64,000 nt of DNA. Origin: Archegozetes longisetosus. Its lineage: Eukaryota; Arthropoda; Arachnida; Sarcoptiformes; Trhypochthoniidae. A program made the translations under genes and the position numbers. The notes under the pieces are model-generated. The model was not told the origin of the DNA, ran no database searches, and worked only from the letters and a program-made list of their open reading frames with translations. Each line of letters opens with the position of its first letter. The stretch's first letter is position 1. Below are positions 27,701 through 40,593 of the stretch, piece after piece. The DNA lies in NCBI GenBank assembly GCA_018873245.2, contig JAEMBT020000002.1:3848001-3912000 (forward strand). The letters run 5' to 3'.

Positions 27701-30700
27701 TACCTATAAAACTAATTGATTGAATGTAATTTTTGAAGTGTTTTAGTTATTAACTTAATTTCTAAGGATAGAACACTATAACTCTGACTAGGCCAAATGT
27801 GATTCTTCTACGGTTAGAAAGCTACTCATTAGAGATTAAAAACAGTTTGATAAATTGCCAAACTTTTATCAGAAATTAAGGCACTTTTATTTGATTTTTC
27901 CAGAGATTTAAGTTTACAATGTTTTGAAAAATATTTTTGATTTTATCCTTGAGAGTTGGGAACCAAGTTAATCTCTGACGTAGTTATACAAGAGATAAAT
28001 AAGTATTAAATATTAGACCAAAAATTGCTCTTTTCTAACCATTAACTTTGTTAACTAGTATTCTTGTCCTTATATATTAACATCAGAAAAGATCCTTTTT
28101 ATCTCTCTATCAATTGGAATAGAATAGTAGACATCTTATAAATAAATCATTTTATTGTTTATCTCGATTATATAAATCATCAATTTTATCACATCACGAC
28201 ATCTCTACAGAATAAAACTCTGACTAAAGTTATAGATATATTGAAATTAAAATTGAGAGTGACATTTAGTTGTTGAGAAATAGCGTAGTTTCTGAGTAGT
28301 TATCACCAAAAAAACTTTAATAGAAAAAATTCCATAGAAGCCTGCAAATTTAACATAAAGAATATTAACTGAAGGGTACTTTGGCTGAACTACAAGATGA
28401 ATATTTACTTGATTCATAAGGATTAAATGAAGGATTTGACTAAGAAAAATTGAGCTGGACTATAGCAGGCGTAGATGAATGTGTTCCCGATGTGGTAGAT
28501 ACATCGTAGGACTCGTCTTGACTATACCAGTTAATCGAGCTCATATTCGAGATCAGCTCGAAAATTCGAATTTATTTCATTCTAACAAATCGAATTTCAA
28601 TTCTAGCATTAACAAATTGAACAAAGCATACAGTAACCAAATGGAATATTTATGACTTTAAGGTCATTCCTATGGTCAGTTCTAGATCATTTTCATCTGA
28701 TTTTCCTACTTTTGGATGTACTAATAGATTTTAAAGTCTCTGTTAATACTATCAATGTTTGCGCTTAGGAATTTTCCTCACTTCTATTCTAAATCGTTCA
28801 TAGTTTCATTTATCGTGAGTTCATATTCCTTGAAATACTCCTTCATTTAGATTCTTGAAAAATGAATTGTAAATCAACAAATTATTCGTGAGAAATTTAA
28901 GTTAAACGACTTAAAAAGTGGCCCTAAGATCACAAATTTTCTATTCGACTTTTGCTTACTTTTTCTTATTTCTTAAGTAAAGCTAAAATCGGAATTCGAC
29001 TTAGAGCGAAAAAAAGTTTAATTTTCGAATTGACTTCGGATGATCTCGAGTGTGACTAACTCATGGTCTAGACAAGTTTAATGATGTAAAGTCTATATGT
29101 CTACGACACGGAAACATACTTGTCCACGTTTACTATAGTCCAGCCAAAAGTTGTTTAAATTAACTTTTACAACCTTTCAGCTTCAATGAGTCAAATCTGA
29201 ATTCTATAGAGATGAAAGATAGTAACGGTAACTATTTAACTGGCCCTTTCCCGTTGTTATAATCATTGTGACTTTAGTCAAATGAAGCTATTTTTGATTA
29301 AAATAAAACTTATTAAAAAAGTTTCATTCAAGAATATTCTCTAGTCAAAAGAGTTGAAATTCATATAGAAGTTTAACTCATTTGTTTACAGCAAACCAAT
29401 ACAACTATAGTGTTTTTACACATAAAAGTCTGATTATATTTGAAATGCTCTATTATGTTATTCAAAAACAAACTTAAGTCTCTAGGGTTTTGAAATTAGT
29501 AGAAACCAGTCGTTGGAAAACACACAAAATATCTACGGGTGTTATACCTCCGGTTTTAAGATCTTTTCTCCAGTCCCCGGAGCCGACATGTAACTGGAGA
29601 CGTTTTCTCTGGTTTTGACCGATTAGAAGCTTAGAAGAATTAATGTTTAATTATATGATGGTTTAAATTTGTAAAATAATAATATATGGTCTTATGAAAG
29701 AAACAATTTTAGTTTTCACTCTGTTAAAGCCGAGATTTGTACAAAAGTAAACTTTTCGATGTCATGTAATGAGTTCACAAAATATGTAGCTAAAATAAAA
29801 GTTTAGTTGAAGCTACAAAATCCAGTAAAAATAGAACTATACGAAAGCCATCAAAAATAAGATGTGAAATCATTGAATATTTTTCGAATAAATACTATTT
29901 GACAACTTGTGATAAACCTAAAAAATTACCTTAGTCTCCCCTATGATAAAAAACTCTGGTCCACAATCAAAAAATTATAGCGCCCGTAAAAATATCATTA
30001 CAAGATATATTTTGAAAACAGAAATAAAGAACAGAGATAATTATCCATAACTTGTGAGTAATTTGAAGGCTGTTGAGTTTTTGTGGAGTGTTAAACAAAA
30101 TATTGAGCAATTTATTTGTGATTGAGTAAATGAACTTTAATTTGGCATGAGAGCGTGTTCCTCAAGCGATTCGATGTGGGGAATGTTGCAAATGGTTTAG
30201 TATTCATTATAGAAAAATAAGTTCAATCAAATGTTTACTGCAAGTAATGTCTGTTAGATCTTGAGGAAACAGTATTAAGACCAATATCTAAATGGTTTGC
30301 AATCAATCATCTGCTGTGGTTTGAACAAATATTTATATTGTCAAACTCCTCTAAATTGAACTGACAGGGACTAACGCTGTAATGAGTACTTCACTATTAT
30401 CTAGACAATAGTACAAACTAACATACAATAAGCGAACAACTTAAGCAAATCATGCACTTTCCAGTGCTTGTGGATGTCAAATTCAAACTCAATCGTAGCC
30501 TCAATTCAATCACATCTTCAATTTAAAAAATCATTCACTCAAAAACTGGAAATTGTTAATAAGTTCCTAGAAAAATAAATAAACTGCTTTACATCAGCTT
30601 AATTAGAAGATAAAATAGGACAGAATAAGGAAGATCTAAAGTTAGTTGTTTATTCTCAAAATAGTTTGTAAAGATATTATATGGAATCGAAATCATGAAT

Positions 30701-33700
30701 AACAAGTATATAGTTAAATCCAAAAGTTGTGTACATTTTTACTTAAAATATATACTTCACTGTATAGCAAAGATCTTTAGAAAGTTATACTCATCAAAAT
30801 TATACCATCATTCATAAAGATAAGCTTTGAATGGATGTGAATCATGTTCTAACTTATTTATCATAATAACAAAGTAAACATTTTTCAGATTTTAATTTTA
30901 TTTTTAAATCTTACTGAAAAATTCAAATTTTTTGTATTCATCAGATTTATTTTCTCACTTTGAGTCAGTTTCGGGACCATAATTAAAGATTTAAATTTGT
31001 TTTAATCAAAATGATTTTTAAACTGAGAACAAATGCATACTGTCAAGCTTTGTGATTGTTCAGTTCTTTTTTAGAGCTGAACTTAAGTTTTTAATATGAT
31101 TTGAATGGTCATAAACTATTGTTCGTAATTTAATGACAAACTATACAATCGAGTAAATAAAATGCTATACAGCAAAGTATATATTTTAAGTAAAAATGTA
31201 CACAACTTTTGGATTTAATTGTATATTGATTATGAAATAGTTTCTATGATCAAAGCTCATTTGGAGCTAAACCCGAAATCCATGAGAAGACGCTAGAGTT
31301 ATGTTAATTAATGAAGAAAAGAACGAAATAAATATTATTTTGGAGAAAATTCTATAATTTTTATGAATTTACAAATGAAAAAATTTTTAAATATCCAAAG
31401 TTATCATTTGCAAATCGTAAAACTGCAACAATAGAGTATAGATCAGAACTAATTAATTTGCACCAAGAGTCACTGCGGTTATTTTTATATTTGAATAACT
31501 AAGTAAACCAATATGAAATTGTGTATTATTCAAGAAACAATTGTCTGAACAATTTTTAGACAAACCTACTTATCTGTTGAGCATCGATATCAAGTGATTG
31601 TACTGTGAATCATCTAAAGTGTATTCCCTCATTCAGGATTTGCTTTTTGAATGACTCCAGCTATCAATCACTTGAAACAGTCAGTTCAAACAATAAAATA
31701 CAAAATGATAGTTCAAAAAGCATGCTTTCAATCATATTATAAAAACAAATTCTTTGATAAAAAATATTTAATTAGTTAATAAAATGCCTAATTATTGCGT
31801 TATAGAAGAGAATATAATGAAATGATTTGTAATAGTGATTTTCAATAGCTTATTAACCATTAATACTATATCTCTAATAAAAATTGAAAGCATAAGATTG
31901 TGAAATTTATTTAGATTGTAGAGAATTGAAAATTAATGTTAATTTGAACCGAAAGATTGTCTCTGTATAACCTGATAAGCAATAATTTAAATTTGAATAA
32001 CTGATCAAAATGATAATGACTATGAGTATTTTGTTCCCTACAATTGTTGAATGCAATATTCGAACGTCGTGCATTTAAGTATATATTTTATTTTGATGAG
32101 ACAATTTTTCTTCAATAGTATACTAAGTCTCAAATAATTCATAAGTTCTTTAGAAACGAAAATATCTTTATTTAGCTTTGAAGGCGGATTGGCATAATAA
32201 ACTGTTTCAGAACTTTTGTTAGAAAGTTATCCAGATTCTTCTTGAAGAACTTGTTGACTTGATAGGGAACTGTTTCATCTTTTCAAAACGAGGCTTCAAT
32301 GTAAGTAATTGAGGGCATACTTACGATATCGATCACCAAAATATAGATATATCAAAAATTCCTGAAATTCTGTTTAGTCCTAAGTCTAGTTTTTCTAAGA
32401 TTTTTACTAATATCTATATTTTATTAATTCTGAAACAAATTTAGTTAAAAATTAGTGTGTAGTTATTGGGTAAAACAATCATTTTCCTATCTTAAATGTC
32501 GAGAATGAATAAAAAACGATAAATTTTGCTTATAAGCATCTTATTTTGCAGACTATATTAAAGTGATATTACAGTCTATCCGGAATATTGAGAGCGAGTC
32601 GGCGCAACTAAAAAGCGTTCACGGTATAAGGAATGCATCATAAGTATTGCCAGTCAAATTATAAAATCAAAATTCAAAATATCACCTCATGATAGCTATA
32701 TAAAAGTCGATTCTAAAGAGATATAGTTCTAAGCTGATAACTCATCACTTTTACAAAAACCTGATGATTCTCTGCAAGCTCGAGAAGAGTTGACTATAAG
32801 TCAGCACTATTTATACTATGTATGCAAATATCTGTTCACAATAACTCATTTTTCACTATAAGCAAGTTCACTATAATCGTACTTTTTATTCCGAGTTCTA
32901 TGGAAAAAGCATCCTGTGTGGAGCGATGTACAGTCCGTTTTTTTAAAAACTAAACTCAGATTTTACAGTTAAACTTTGTTGCTTTTGGAAATGTGAGTCA
33001 AAAGTGAAATCGCTTACTCATTCACCGAAATTTGAATGTTTCAAAATAAATCTTAATAATGAACTATAATCTTACAAAACTTATTTCAGAACTGTAATCC
33101 TACAATGTAGTTTAGATATGTAAAAATAAATTTGATTCTATTCTGAAAATAGTTGCATTGATCGGCCCAGTTTTACCAAATTTTTCAAAAAATTCAGCTC
33201 TAACTTTATCACAAGATTTAGTTAAAAAATGAGTTTTCAAAACAAAAATTCTTTCTTTTGTTGTGAACATTATTTTTATGATTAAAGGTGTTTTTAATTC
33301 AAAATCAATGACTAAGTGCTCAAATTGTGTTTTATATGTTTTAAACTTACTCATTAGTAAGTTCTGATTCATGAGTAACAATAAAGAAAAATTCTTATAA
33401 GGATTTGAGTTTAGTTTTTAAAAACGGACAGTATATTCACTATAAGCAGGAAATAGACTGTACTATGAATGAGTGCTAAAAGAAAAAAGTATGATAATTT
33501 GTTTATCTGCTGTAAACAGGTACAATAACAGTTCAAAAACTGTTTGTGATACAGGCCACATTCACGTTAATACTATGATTATTTATTAAAGTTATCTATT
33601 CTTTATACTAATAGATTGAAGGTATGGAGGAGTATCATCCAATGACTTGCCTAGATACAAATTGTAAACACAGTCTTGATATTTATTTTGAGACATCGTA

Positions 33701-36700
33701 TTCAACCTTTCATAAAATCTGTAGTCAAATAATATGAGGACCTTAATACATTCGGGAAATTCTCTTAAATTTTAAGCTGAAATAAAAGGCTTGAAATGAT
33801 TTTATTTACTTAATAAGTCTCAAGCGTTTGATCATAACGTATTTGATTGAGACAACGATTATTGAGTATTATTCAACTTTAGTGTACTTTAACAAATGAT
33901 TTTTCAATATATTTTGATTTTCATTTCTCATATATTTAACTTGTTTACAAACAAAAGTGTAGGTCATGTAAATATTGATTAATAGTTAGAAAGTATAGTC
34001 GATCATAAAGTGCTTGTGATTAATAGAAAACATTAATATAAGTTTACTTTAAACAAATATAAATTGGACCGAATTATTGAAACATTAATATAGGAAGGAT
34101 TTCCCTCAAGCATTAGAGTCTGAATATGTACTTTGCTGACCAATTCAAATCAAGCCTTCAACTTATGAAAAACTCTGATTTACAATAAAAATTGGAATGA
34201 CCTGAATATTAACAGAAAGCGTTCGGAAAAATTAGTTCTCTCAATAGCTGATGGTTACCAAGAAATATTTGATAAAAACGATGGCGCGTCTTGCATTTAG
34301 AATATATTTACATAAATTAACTCTTGTCTAATACTCGTTGAATTGAGTAAAAGTTGTTTTTTCACTGTTAATACAAGTTGTATGAAAGGCTGCATGCGGC
34401 GTCTCAAAAATAAATCCTAAGGCTGTACTTGTGACAGAGTAAAGTTCGTAGCATTTTATAAAAGTTTTACTTAATTGAAAACAAGAATCATTTATCATTT
34501 TATGTGATAGGTATCAAAAGTAGTTGCGCTTGATGTTTAGCTTAACTAAATTCAAATCTTGAAATTCCAAAATCGTCATGTATGTACCCAGACTCAAATT
34601 TGGATATTCTGTTATGAATCAAGTGTGATATTACAATAAAAGATCTGTTTATATATGAAAAGTTAATTCGTAACTATATCAGCACCAACTTTCAATTTTT
34701 CCTTTTAAATTATTCAGAAAATAATCCTCTCTTCAATTACACATATAATTGTACTGCAAAATATTTTTATATTTTTGAGTTTATTTATGGAATACATTCA
34801 ATATTAAGTTTTGCAATCATAAATTTCTTATTCAGAAATACGATACCTTTGCTGATTAAATACAATTTTATAATGAATTTTGATGATTGTGCTTAAAAAT
34901 AACTTTCCATATAAGAGAAAGATTAGTATATATCAAATTCTTATTGTTTGTATTCGTTTTTTCACGGCAAAAGAATTTCTTTAAAAGCTGTAATTCGAGT
35001 GAAAAAATACAGAGAAAAATCTTGTTTGAAAATAGCAAATAATAACTTGACTTTCGAATGTTGAGAACGGCATTAATTGATCAGTTCGCTGTTCAATTTA
35101 ATACTACGGATTCTTGAACTTTTAGTAAATTTCAATTTGGCTATTTAGAAACTAGTTGAAAGATCATTGTTTAATCAGCAGTTGTTAATACAATATATAT
35201 TAGCATTTCAATTGAATTAAATTAAGGCAGGTAACACTGACTGACAATTTAAACTTTTCGATTCTTAAACCGTTCCTAAAAGCATGAGTAAAGTTGTGGA
35301 TAAAACATTCAAAGTGAAAAGTGATCTTTCAATTTACTTATTTCTAGAAAAGTTAAAGTCTGTCTTCTAGTGAAACACCTCAAGAAGAAAACATTAGATG
35401 CACGAATAAATTCAATTTATACTCAATTTAAATTACTTTAATATATCACTAATGTGTAGTATTTGCTCAACACTCTTTGTGAATTGCTAACCTAAAAGAC
35501 AGGTGTTTCATCGAACCTATTATCCAAGCACTTGAGCTTCCAGTTAGATCTTTAATCGTTTAAGCATGAGAAGCAAAAGTGTGTAATCGCTTCGTTTCTT
35601 TACTATCCAACAAAGAGTTGGTAAACTATAAAAGATTATACTGTGTTTATACAAGTTAGATTATATGCGCTATAAATGCCAAGATAATGCCTTAATCAAA
35701 TTCTTATTAGTTTTATCTATCTGAACTGAGGTCAAATGAAGGGCCAATGAGACCATAGTCAAGTATTGACCTACTGGAAAGTATGTCACTTGATTTCTAG
35801 GATTCTACAGGAAAACGAGCATTTTAAAGCTGCAAAGAGTCTAATAAATAGAAGCACAGAGTTTGTTCCTAAACCTCAAAATTTATTGAATAATATGCAT
35901 TTTCATACAATGATATATACAGGTGCGGAATTAATCAGTTACTTCTTCAGGTTCTTCTAGCACCAATATGGATTGAATAGTAATTTTTATGACAAATATA
36001 AGCCTACATATTGAATACAAGCCGGTGACATTCTATTTGACAATAGTTTTTTCGTGCTTTCCTGTAATAGTGAATAGGGACGCATTATAGTAAAAGTTTC
36101 TTTTCATGAAGTTTCATTTCAAGTTATTCTTAATGGAATAGTAATCGAAGTTATGGAGACTTAAAACATAAGCCTCGCATCTCTAGAGATACACTCAATT
36201 TTTCTAATCTATTCTTAATGAAATGAACTTAGCTCAAATCTAATCACTATTATGGTACTTCCCATACACAAGAGATATTTTAAGGGTAGTGACCGTAATT
36301 AATCTTTTACAAAATATCAATATACCTTATTCAAGTTCAACATTAAGGGATTAATCAGGTTCGGCCTAATTACCCACCAAGTCAAACTAGAGCTTATGAA
36401 GAGTAGAATCGAAAGCAGAAAGAATTTTTCAGATACACGATGACTGAGGAGAGATATGAACTTTTAAATGTATTTAATATCAAGAATTATTGATTACATT
36501 CAGAGTAATCGTTAGCGTTATATAGGAAACATTACATGGAGATGAATTTATTGTCCCCTTCTCAGATTTTTATAGTGACTAGAGGTGCCCTACTCGGTCG
36601 GTCTGCGTCACTGCTTTCCTGGACCAAACAGACATCGTCCAGCAATTCTACTGATCTTGGAACCTCAGATACGTGCTTGCCGTACTAAGGTACTAAAAAC

Positions 36701-39700
36701 CCGTCATAGTGTGTGCATAACATTCAAAGTTTCTGAGACTATTTTCGTACTGATAACAGTACTCAGCTTTTGCCCCAGTACTGGATTTAGCTATATCTAC
36801 TGAAACTTATAGTACTTAGTGCTATTCTGGTGCCGAGACTGTACCCGCTTACTTTTTGCTTTCGGTTTTTGTCTAATTATTCTTTAAAAGATTATCAAAA
36901 CGTTGACTTTTCAATTTTTGGACGTCACTCTTTAAAAGTTCATCTCCCGTTAGCTGTTATATTTTCGAAAAATTCTTTCTACTTTCGATTCTACTCGTCA
37001 TAAACTTTATCTTGATACATATATCGGCTGGTGGGCAATTAGACTAGATGCCTGTATGTTTCTGATTGAGTTCTTTCTACAAAACCTTATATAAATTCAG
37101 TAATTTGTTTCGCCTCCTTTTTTTGTTCAACAACTTTATTAAAGGAATCAAATCTTCGATTCAAAATTGGCAAATCTGGAGGGATATGTTCTCGATGTCT
37201 TGAAAATATAGATCAAATATTGTTGGATTCGCTTCGATAATTTGAACAGAACGAAACTATACTCAGTGTGCCAGATCATCTCACTAATTAGAATTTATTC
37301 AATTTGATTAGCCGAATCTTATTTTTATCTCCATATTACATGTAGAATTTAGAAAAAATAATAGATCTCGAAACCTCTCCATACGTTTACCAACTATCCG
37401 GGGAATCAAGGGTCGTGTATTTTTTAGAAATAGCACTTTGATCTATATCTAATTATGATACCAAAAAAATGCTGATATAATGATTAGATTTTTAACCAAT
37501 CATTTGAATGGTTGAATTCTTATGAAGTTAAACATTATGCATACAGATAAAGACAGAATACTTCATATAATGTTAAAATACATGCATTCAACCATTTAAA
37601 TCAACGATAAAAGTTGAATCATTATATCAGTGTCTTTTATATTATAATCAAATACAGAACGCAATATTGCTTCCAACAAATACAGGGTTCTAGGTTCCTA
37701 GGTTACAGGATTAGGGTTAGATCCCTCCTTAAGATCAAATTTTGCAAGACTTTAGATTTCAGAAAGTAGGCAAAAGTAGTTTTAATTGTTAACTGAAGAT
37801 CACAAATAATCTTATAGGATTTCGTTAGATTTATCCTGACGGTCACATGAAGATAGTCAAGAATCAGTCAACCAAATCGAATGAAATCGAACCAATGAGA
37901 TGATCACCTATCACATCGAGTATGATCTCGAGAAATCAGGTTTGCCAATGTCCGATATAAAATTTTGTTCCTTTGACAAAGTTACTGGACGAAAAACGGA
38001 GGTGAAGCAAATTATTAAATTTGTATAGATTTTTTTTGTACAAATTAGTATTGAAACTTAATAAAGTAAATCTGCATTTTACAAAAGATTAATCAAGGCC
38101 TCTACTCTTAAAATATCTCTTGTGTACAGTATTTGAAACAGAGAACAAACATTGACACTGAAAACACCTGATGAAAAGCTCATTGTTATTGTCTATGGGT
38201 GATTTTCTATTAAATAGTTTACTGTACTTGCGCTTATTTGTGTAATTATTTAAATACAGAGAGTTAGCAACTCAATTTGTGAACGAACTGAGACCATGAA
38301 TGATTTGGCATCAATTTATAAATAAAAACCAAAACGGAACAAAAAATACAGCCGATCAAACTGAAGGACAGTTTTCAAATTTCTAAAATCATGAATACTT
38401 TCACAGATTACGATATCTTTCGCCATATTGTTAACTGAGCACTTCTATAATAAAGAAACCTATCTCGAGTTAACCTCTATTTCGAATTTTGTCTTAAACA
38501 TTAAGCTCACCTCATACTTTATTCATACAATAAAATTCAATATATGTTTCAATAGAAAAATTTATAAATAATTATGTTTGAAAGTCTTGATCACAATAGA
38601 ATCTAATACTAATCAAATCTAATTTTAATAGAATACGCAGTCAATTTGTGTTATGTTTATTATGAACAGCATAACATTCATAATCAATACATGACATTAT
38701 CAAAACTTTAGTTTTTGTTTACATTAATAAAGCATTAATCAAGTGATTTTTAGGATTCAAAATGTTTAATCTAATCAATAATAAATTAATTCATTTATCT
38801 AATTGCTCGCCAAATAGGAGAACTCCTCTTACTCTAATAATCAAATTAATAAAGAAAATGAGTGAAAAAGGGATAAAACGCGTTTCACATTCAATATTAT
38901 GGAAAAAAACAAAAACTTATAAGAGATTCAGTCAGTATTGTAATTGTAATTTTGAAGAATCAGATTATTCTGATAAATCTGATTTAGAATATGTTTAATT
39001 ACACGTTATAAATAATAAATTTCTTATTTAAGTTTCAATGAGATCAATTTTTATTAACGTTTTTGAAACGCAACTTTAAGTACGTTTGACTCGTTTCAAC
39101 GCTTTAAGAGATAGGTTCTTTTATAATCGAGGCGTTCAACTATAGATTATTACACGTAAGGTGAATTTTCGAAATGGGATGAAAAGACTTTAGGATTTTT
39201 TCATATAAATAATTTCATATTCTCAATATCCAAGAAATTTATTTGTGATTTTGTTCACTCACAAAGTGAGAATGAGAAACAATGCTTTTCAGATGAGAAA
39301 TTTTCATTGAATGGGAACTTATTTTTCCTTTTAAACTTTTTATACGATTTTGATTTAGTTAGCATACAACTTTCATTGTAGTAATTAATCTTTGATACAA
39401 TACACATGAGAATCGCATATCCATATCTATAAAACCCTTATAGTAACCCTTTATAAAACTCGTAAGTGAACGGCAAAGTTCAAAAAATTGAAAGCAGTCC
39501 TTCAGTTTGATCAGCAGTTTTCTTCCTGCTTATGTTTTGCTAATAAATTTATATTAAAATATTTACATTTAAATATGCCATTCAATAGTATAGCCAGAAT
39601 TTGCGTGTGTTTATTTTATAAGATGTTGCAACTCTTTCAGTTTGTTCACGAATTGAGTTGGCAACACTCTATAGGTATAACAATTGTCTATTAGATACAC

Positions 39701-40593
39701 CCTTACTCATCTGTATACTCAAGTTGTTTGCCTGTTGTTTTTTGATCGGTTATACACTAATGCAACTAATTCTCAAAGAATTAGTTGACCAAATCTGAGC
39801 ATTAAGTCTAATTGAATGGAATATTACTTTTTGTTTTAATAAATGGTACAAACAAACAAATAGCATATAACGTAGAGTATCTTTCAAAGAATTCACTTTT
39901 CAATTTGCCATCAATGTATGCCAAATTTCAATATCAATATCTTGAGTGTTAGGTAAACAAAGAAAAATTATTGTGAGCACTTGAGTGCCGCGTATTATTC
40001 AAGATTGAGTTTGTTTTACTCACGAGTAATAAATTAGATTCGAAACAAGTTTAATAATTTATGAATTGTTACTTCTAGTAAGTGATGTCTAGCTCTTAAA
40101 ATTCTAGTTGTTTCACAACTGATAACTTGTTATATTAACACTTTAATCGAGTGTGATATAAAACAATACACAAAATAAGACAAGTTGGTTAAACATAAAT
40201 CAATTAAGACTTGACTGACCTGTCAATCCCGATAATAGTTAGCGTATAAACCGAAATTGATACTGAACAGACTTGTGTAAATTGGACAATAGGACAGAGC
40301 CATGTAGGGAATATCCACCGTCCGAGCATAAATATAGTATATGTAAATGGAATCGAGAATATAGCCATTGTTATGTCAGCCACTGATAAGTTGATCAGGT
40401 ATTTCCACAACTCTGAAGAAAGACGTTCTCCTTTCACCAATACTACTATTGTGATAATATTACTGGCAAGTGATACGATAGCTGCGGTTGTGTATAAAAA
40501 AATAATAATCAATTGCCAATCACCATTAAGTAGTGCTAGATCTGGTAATCCATCAGTCGTTCGATTAGCACTTGCTAAATAAATCGGATCCAT
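21779..40593 (-). CDS. Class A neuropeptide GPCR, 4 exons, very large first intron
   Basis: Rhodopsin-type seven-transmembrane receptor of the invertebrate peptide-receptor kind (NPY/RYamide/leucokinin/tachykinin neighbourhood by eye; exact ligand not assignable). Exons: 40593-40220, 26566-26215, 22411-22196, 21898-21779; joined they give 353 residues. The N-terminus is short with an N-glycosylation site (NRT). TM1 begins near residue 27 and contains SNIITIVVLV; TM2 has NLSVADI. The exon 1/2 junction falls inside DRY (124-126), completed as DRYFAIVYP. Exon 2 carries TM4-TM5 and an ECL2 Cys (YYDCREVW). Exon 3 starts KVVKMLVTIVILFALCWSP (TM6, CWxP at 257-260) and ends with NPFVY (302-306) and ENFK. 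Exon 4 encodes a 39-residue Ser/Thr-containing tail ending LHSI and TAA. Introns are about 13.65, 3.8 and 0.3 kb, the first two filled with transposon relics. Confidence 0.92.
23305..23433 (-). mobile_element. Inverted 3' terminal fragment of a mariner-like family
   Basis: The 129 bp begin CAAGGTGTGAAATAATTGA after a TA. Read on the minus strand they match the last ~130 bp of the neighbouring element (about 23862-23992), including the CATATCA..AAACTCCCA stretch and the ATATAG terminal part. It abuts the TA in front of that element, so the two copies are head-to-head. Confidence 0.7.
23436..23992 (+). mobile_element. Mariner-like element, internally deleted, in GPCR intron 2
   Basis: The 557-bp element is flanked by TA on both sides with inverted ends CAGGGTGTAAATTAATTGAT and CAGGGCGTAAAATAATTTAT (second read on the minus strand). 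Inside, a plus-strand frame from about 23585 reads TTEQRIFIVKEYYSSNES, the N-terminal DNA-binding region of an insect-type mariner/IS630 transposase. After a frame change, LLWEYLKDKVYAKN through RLRHVYLENGWHFEHI follows, the family's C-terminal end. The catalytic centre between these is missing, so the element cannot move itself. Confidence 0.75.
28454..29144. mobile_element. MITE with ~110-bp degenerate TIRs in GPCR intron 1
   Basis: The left end GCTGGACTATAGCAGGCGTA (from 28454) is repeated inverted at the right end (..CTATAGTCCAGC, ending 29144). Similarity continues inward for about 110 bp to a shared TTCGAAAATT segment. The interior has further TCGAATT palindromes and no coding potential. 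The target duplication is unclear. Confidence 0.6.
29534..29988. mobile_element. hAT-like MITE with perfect 8-bp target duplication
   Basis: The 455-bp element has inverted ends TACGGGTGTTATA and TACGGGCGCTATA. It is flanked on both sides by AAAATATC (29526-29533 and 29989-29996), a perfect 8-bp duplication as made by hAT transposases. The interior is non-coding. It lies in GPCR intron 1. Confidence 0.8.
30692..31238. mobile_element. MITE with near-perfect ~75-bp TIRs in GPCR intron 1
   Basis: The arms 30695-30769 and 31163-31237 are inverted copies with very few mismatches, including AAATCCAAAAGTTGTGTACA and TTTTTACTTAAAATATATAC. The central ~390 bp has no coding frame. High arm identity suggests a relatively recent insertion or selection for a hairpin. 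The family is unknown. Confidence 0.75.
32931..33431 (-). mobile_element. Mariner-like element with N-terminal transposase remnant
   Basis: The 501 bp are flanked by TA, with TIRs of about 32 bp (CAGTCCGTTTTT..AAAAACTAAACTCA). The minus-strand frame 33381-33112 contains FTTKERIFVLKTHFLTKSC and FFEKFGKTGPINATIFRIE, typical of the N-terminal helix-turn-helix domain of insect mariner/IS630 transposases. Nothing of the catalytic domain remains. It is in GPCR intron 1. Confidence 0.75.
36366..37043. mobile_element. Long-TIR element with a GC-richer core
   Basis: The left arm (from CCTAATTACCCACCA at 36366) and right arm (ending at 37043, TGGTGGGCAATTAGA) are inverted copies. They share GAGTAGAATCGAAAG, AGAAAGAATTTTTC and GAACTTTTAAA over about 110 bp. 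The core is clearly less AT-rich than the surroundings and repeats GTACT/AGTAC motifs (36687-36830). I see no transposase. It lies in GPCR intron 1. Confidence 0.65.
37472..37630. mobile_element. Small palindromic MITE
   Basis: The 159-bp near-palindrome has ends TGATATAATGATT and AATCATTATATCA and internal paired AATGGTTGAAT segments. It lies in GPCR intron 1. The family and target duplication cannot be set. Confidence 0.55.

Noticed and set aside
37688-37730. TTAGGGTTAG-like telomeric motif
   Set aside because: Only one to two partial units; no array.
38762-38998. 78-codon plus-strand open frame with an acidic end
   Set aside because: It looks faintly like the acidic N-terminus of a transposase, but there is no domain, neighbour or TIR support.
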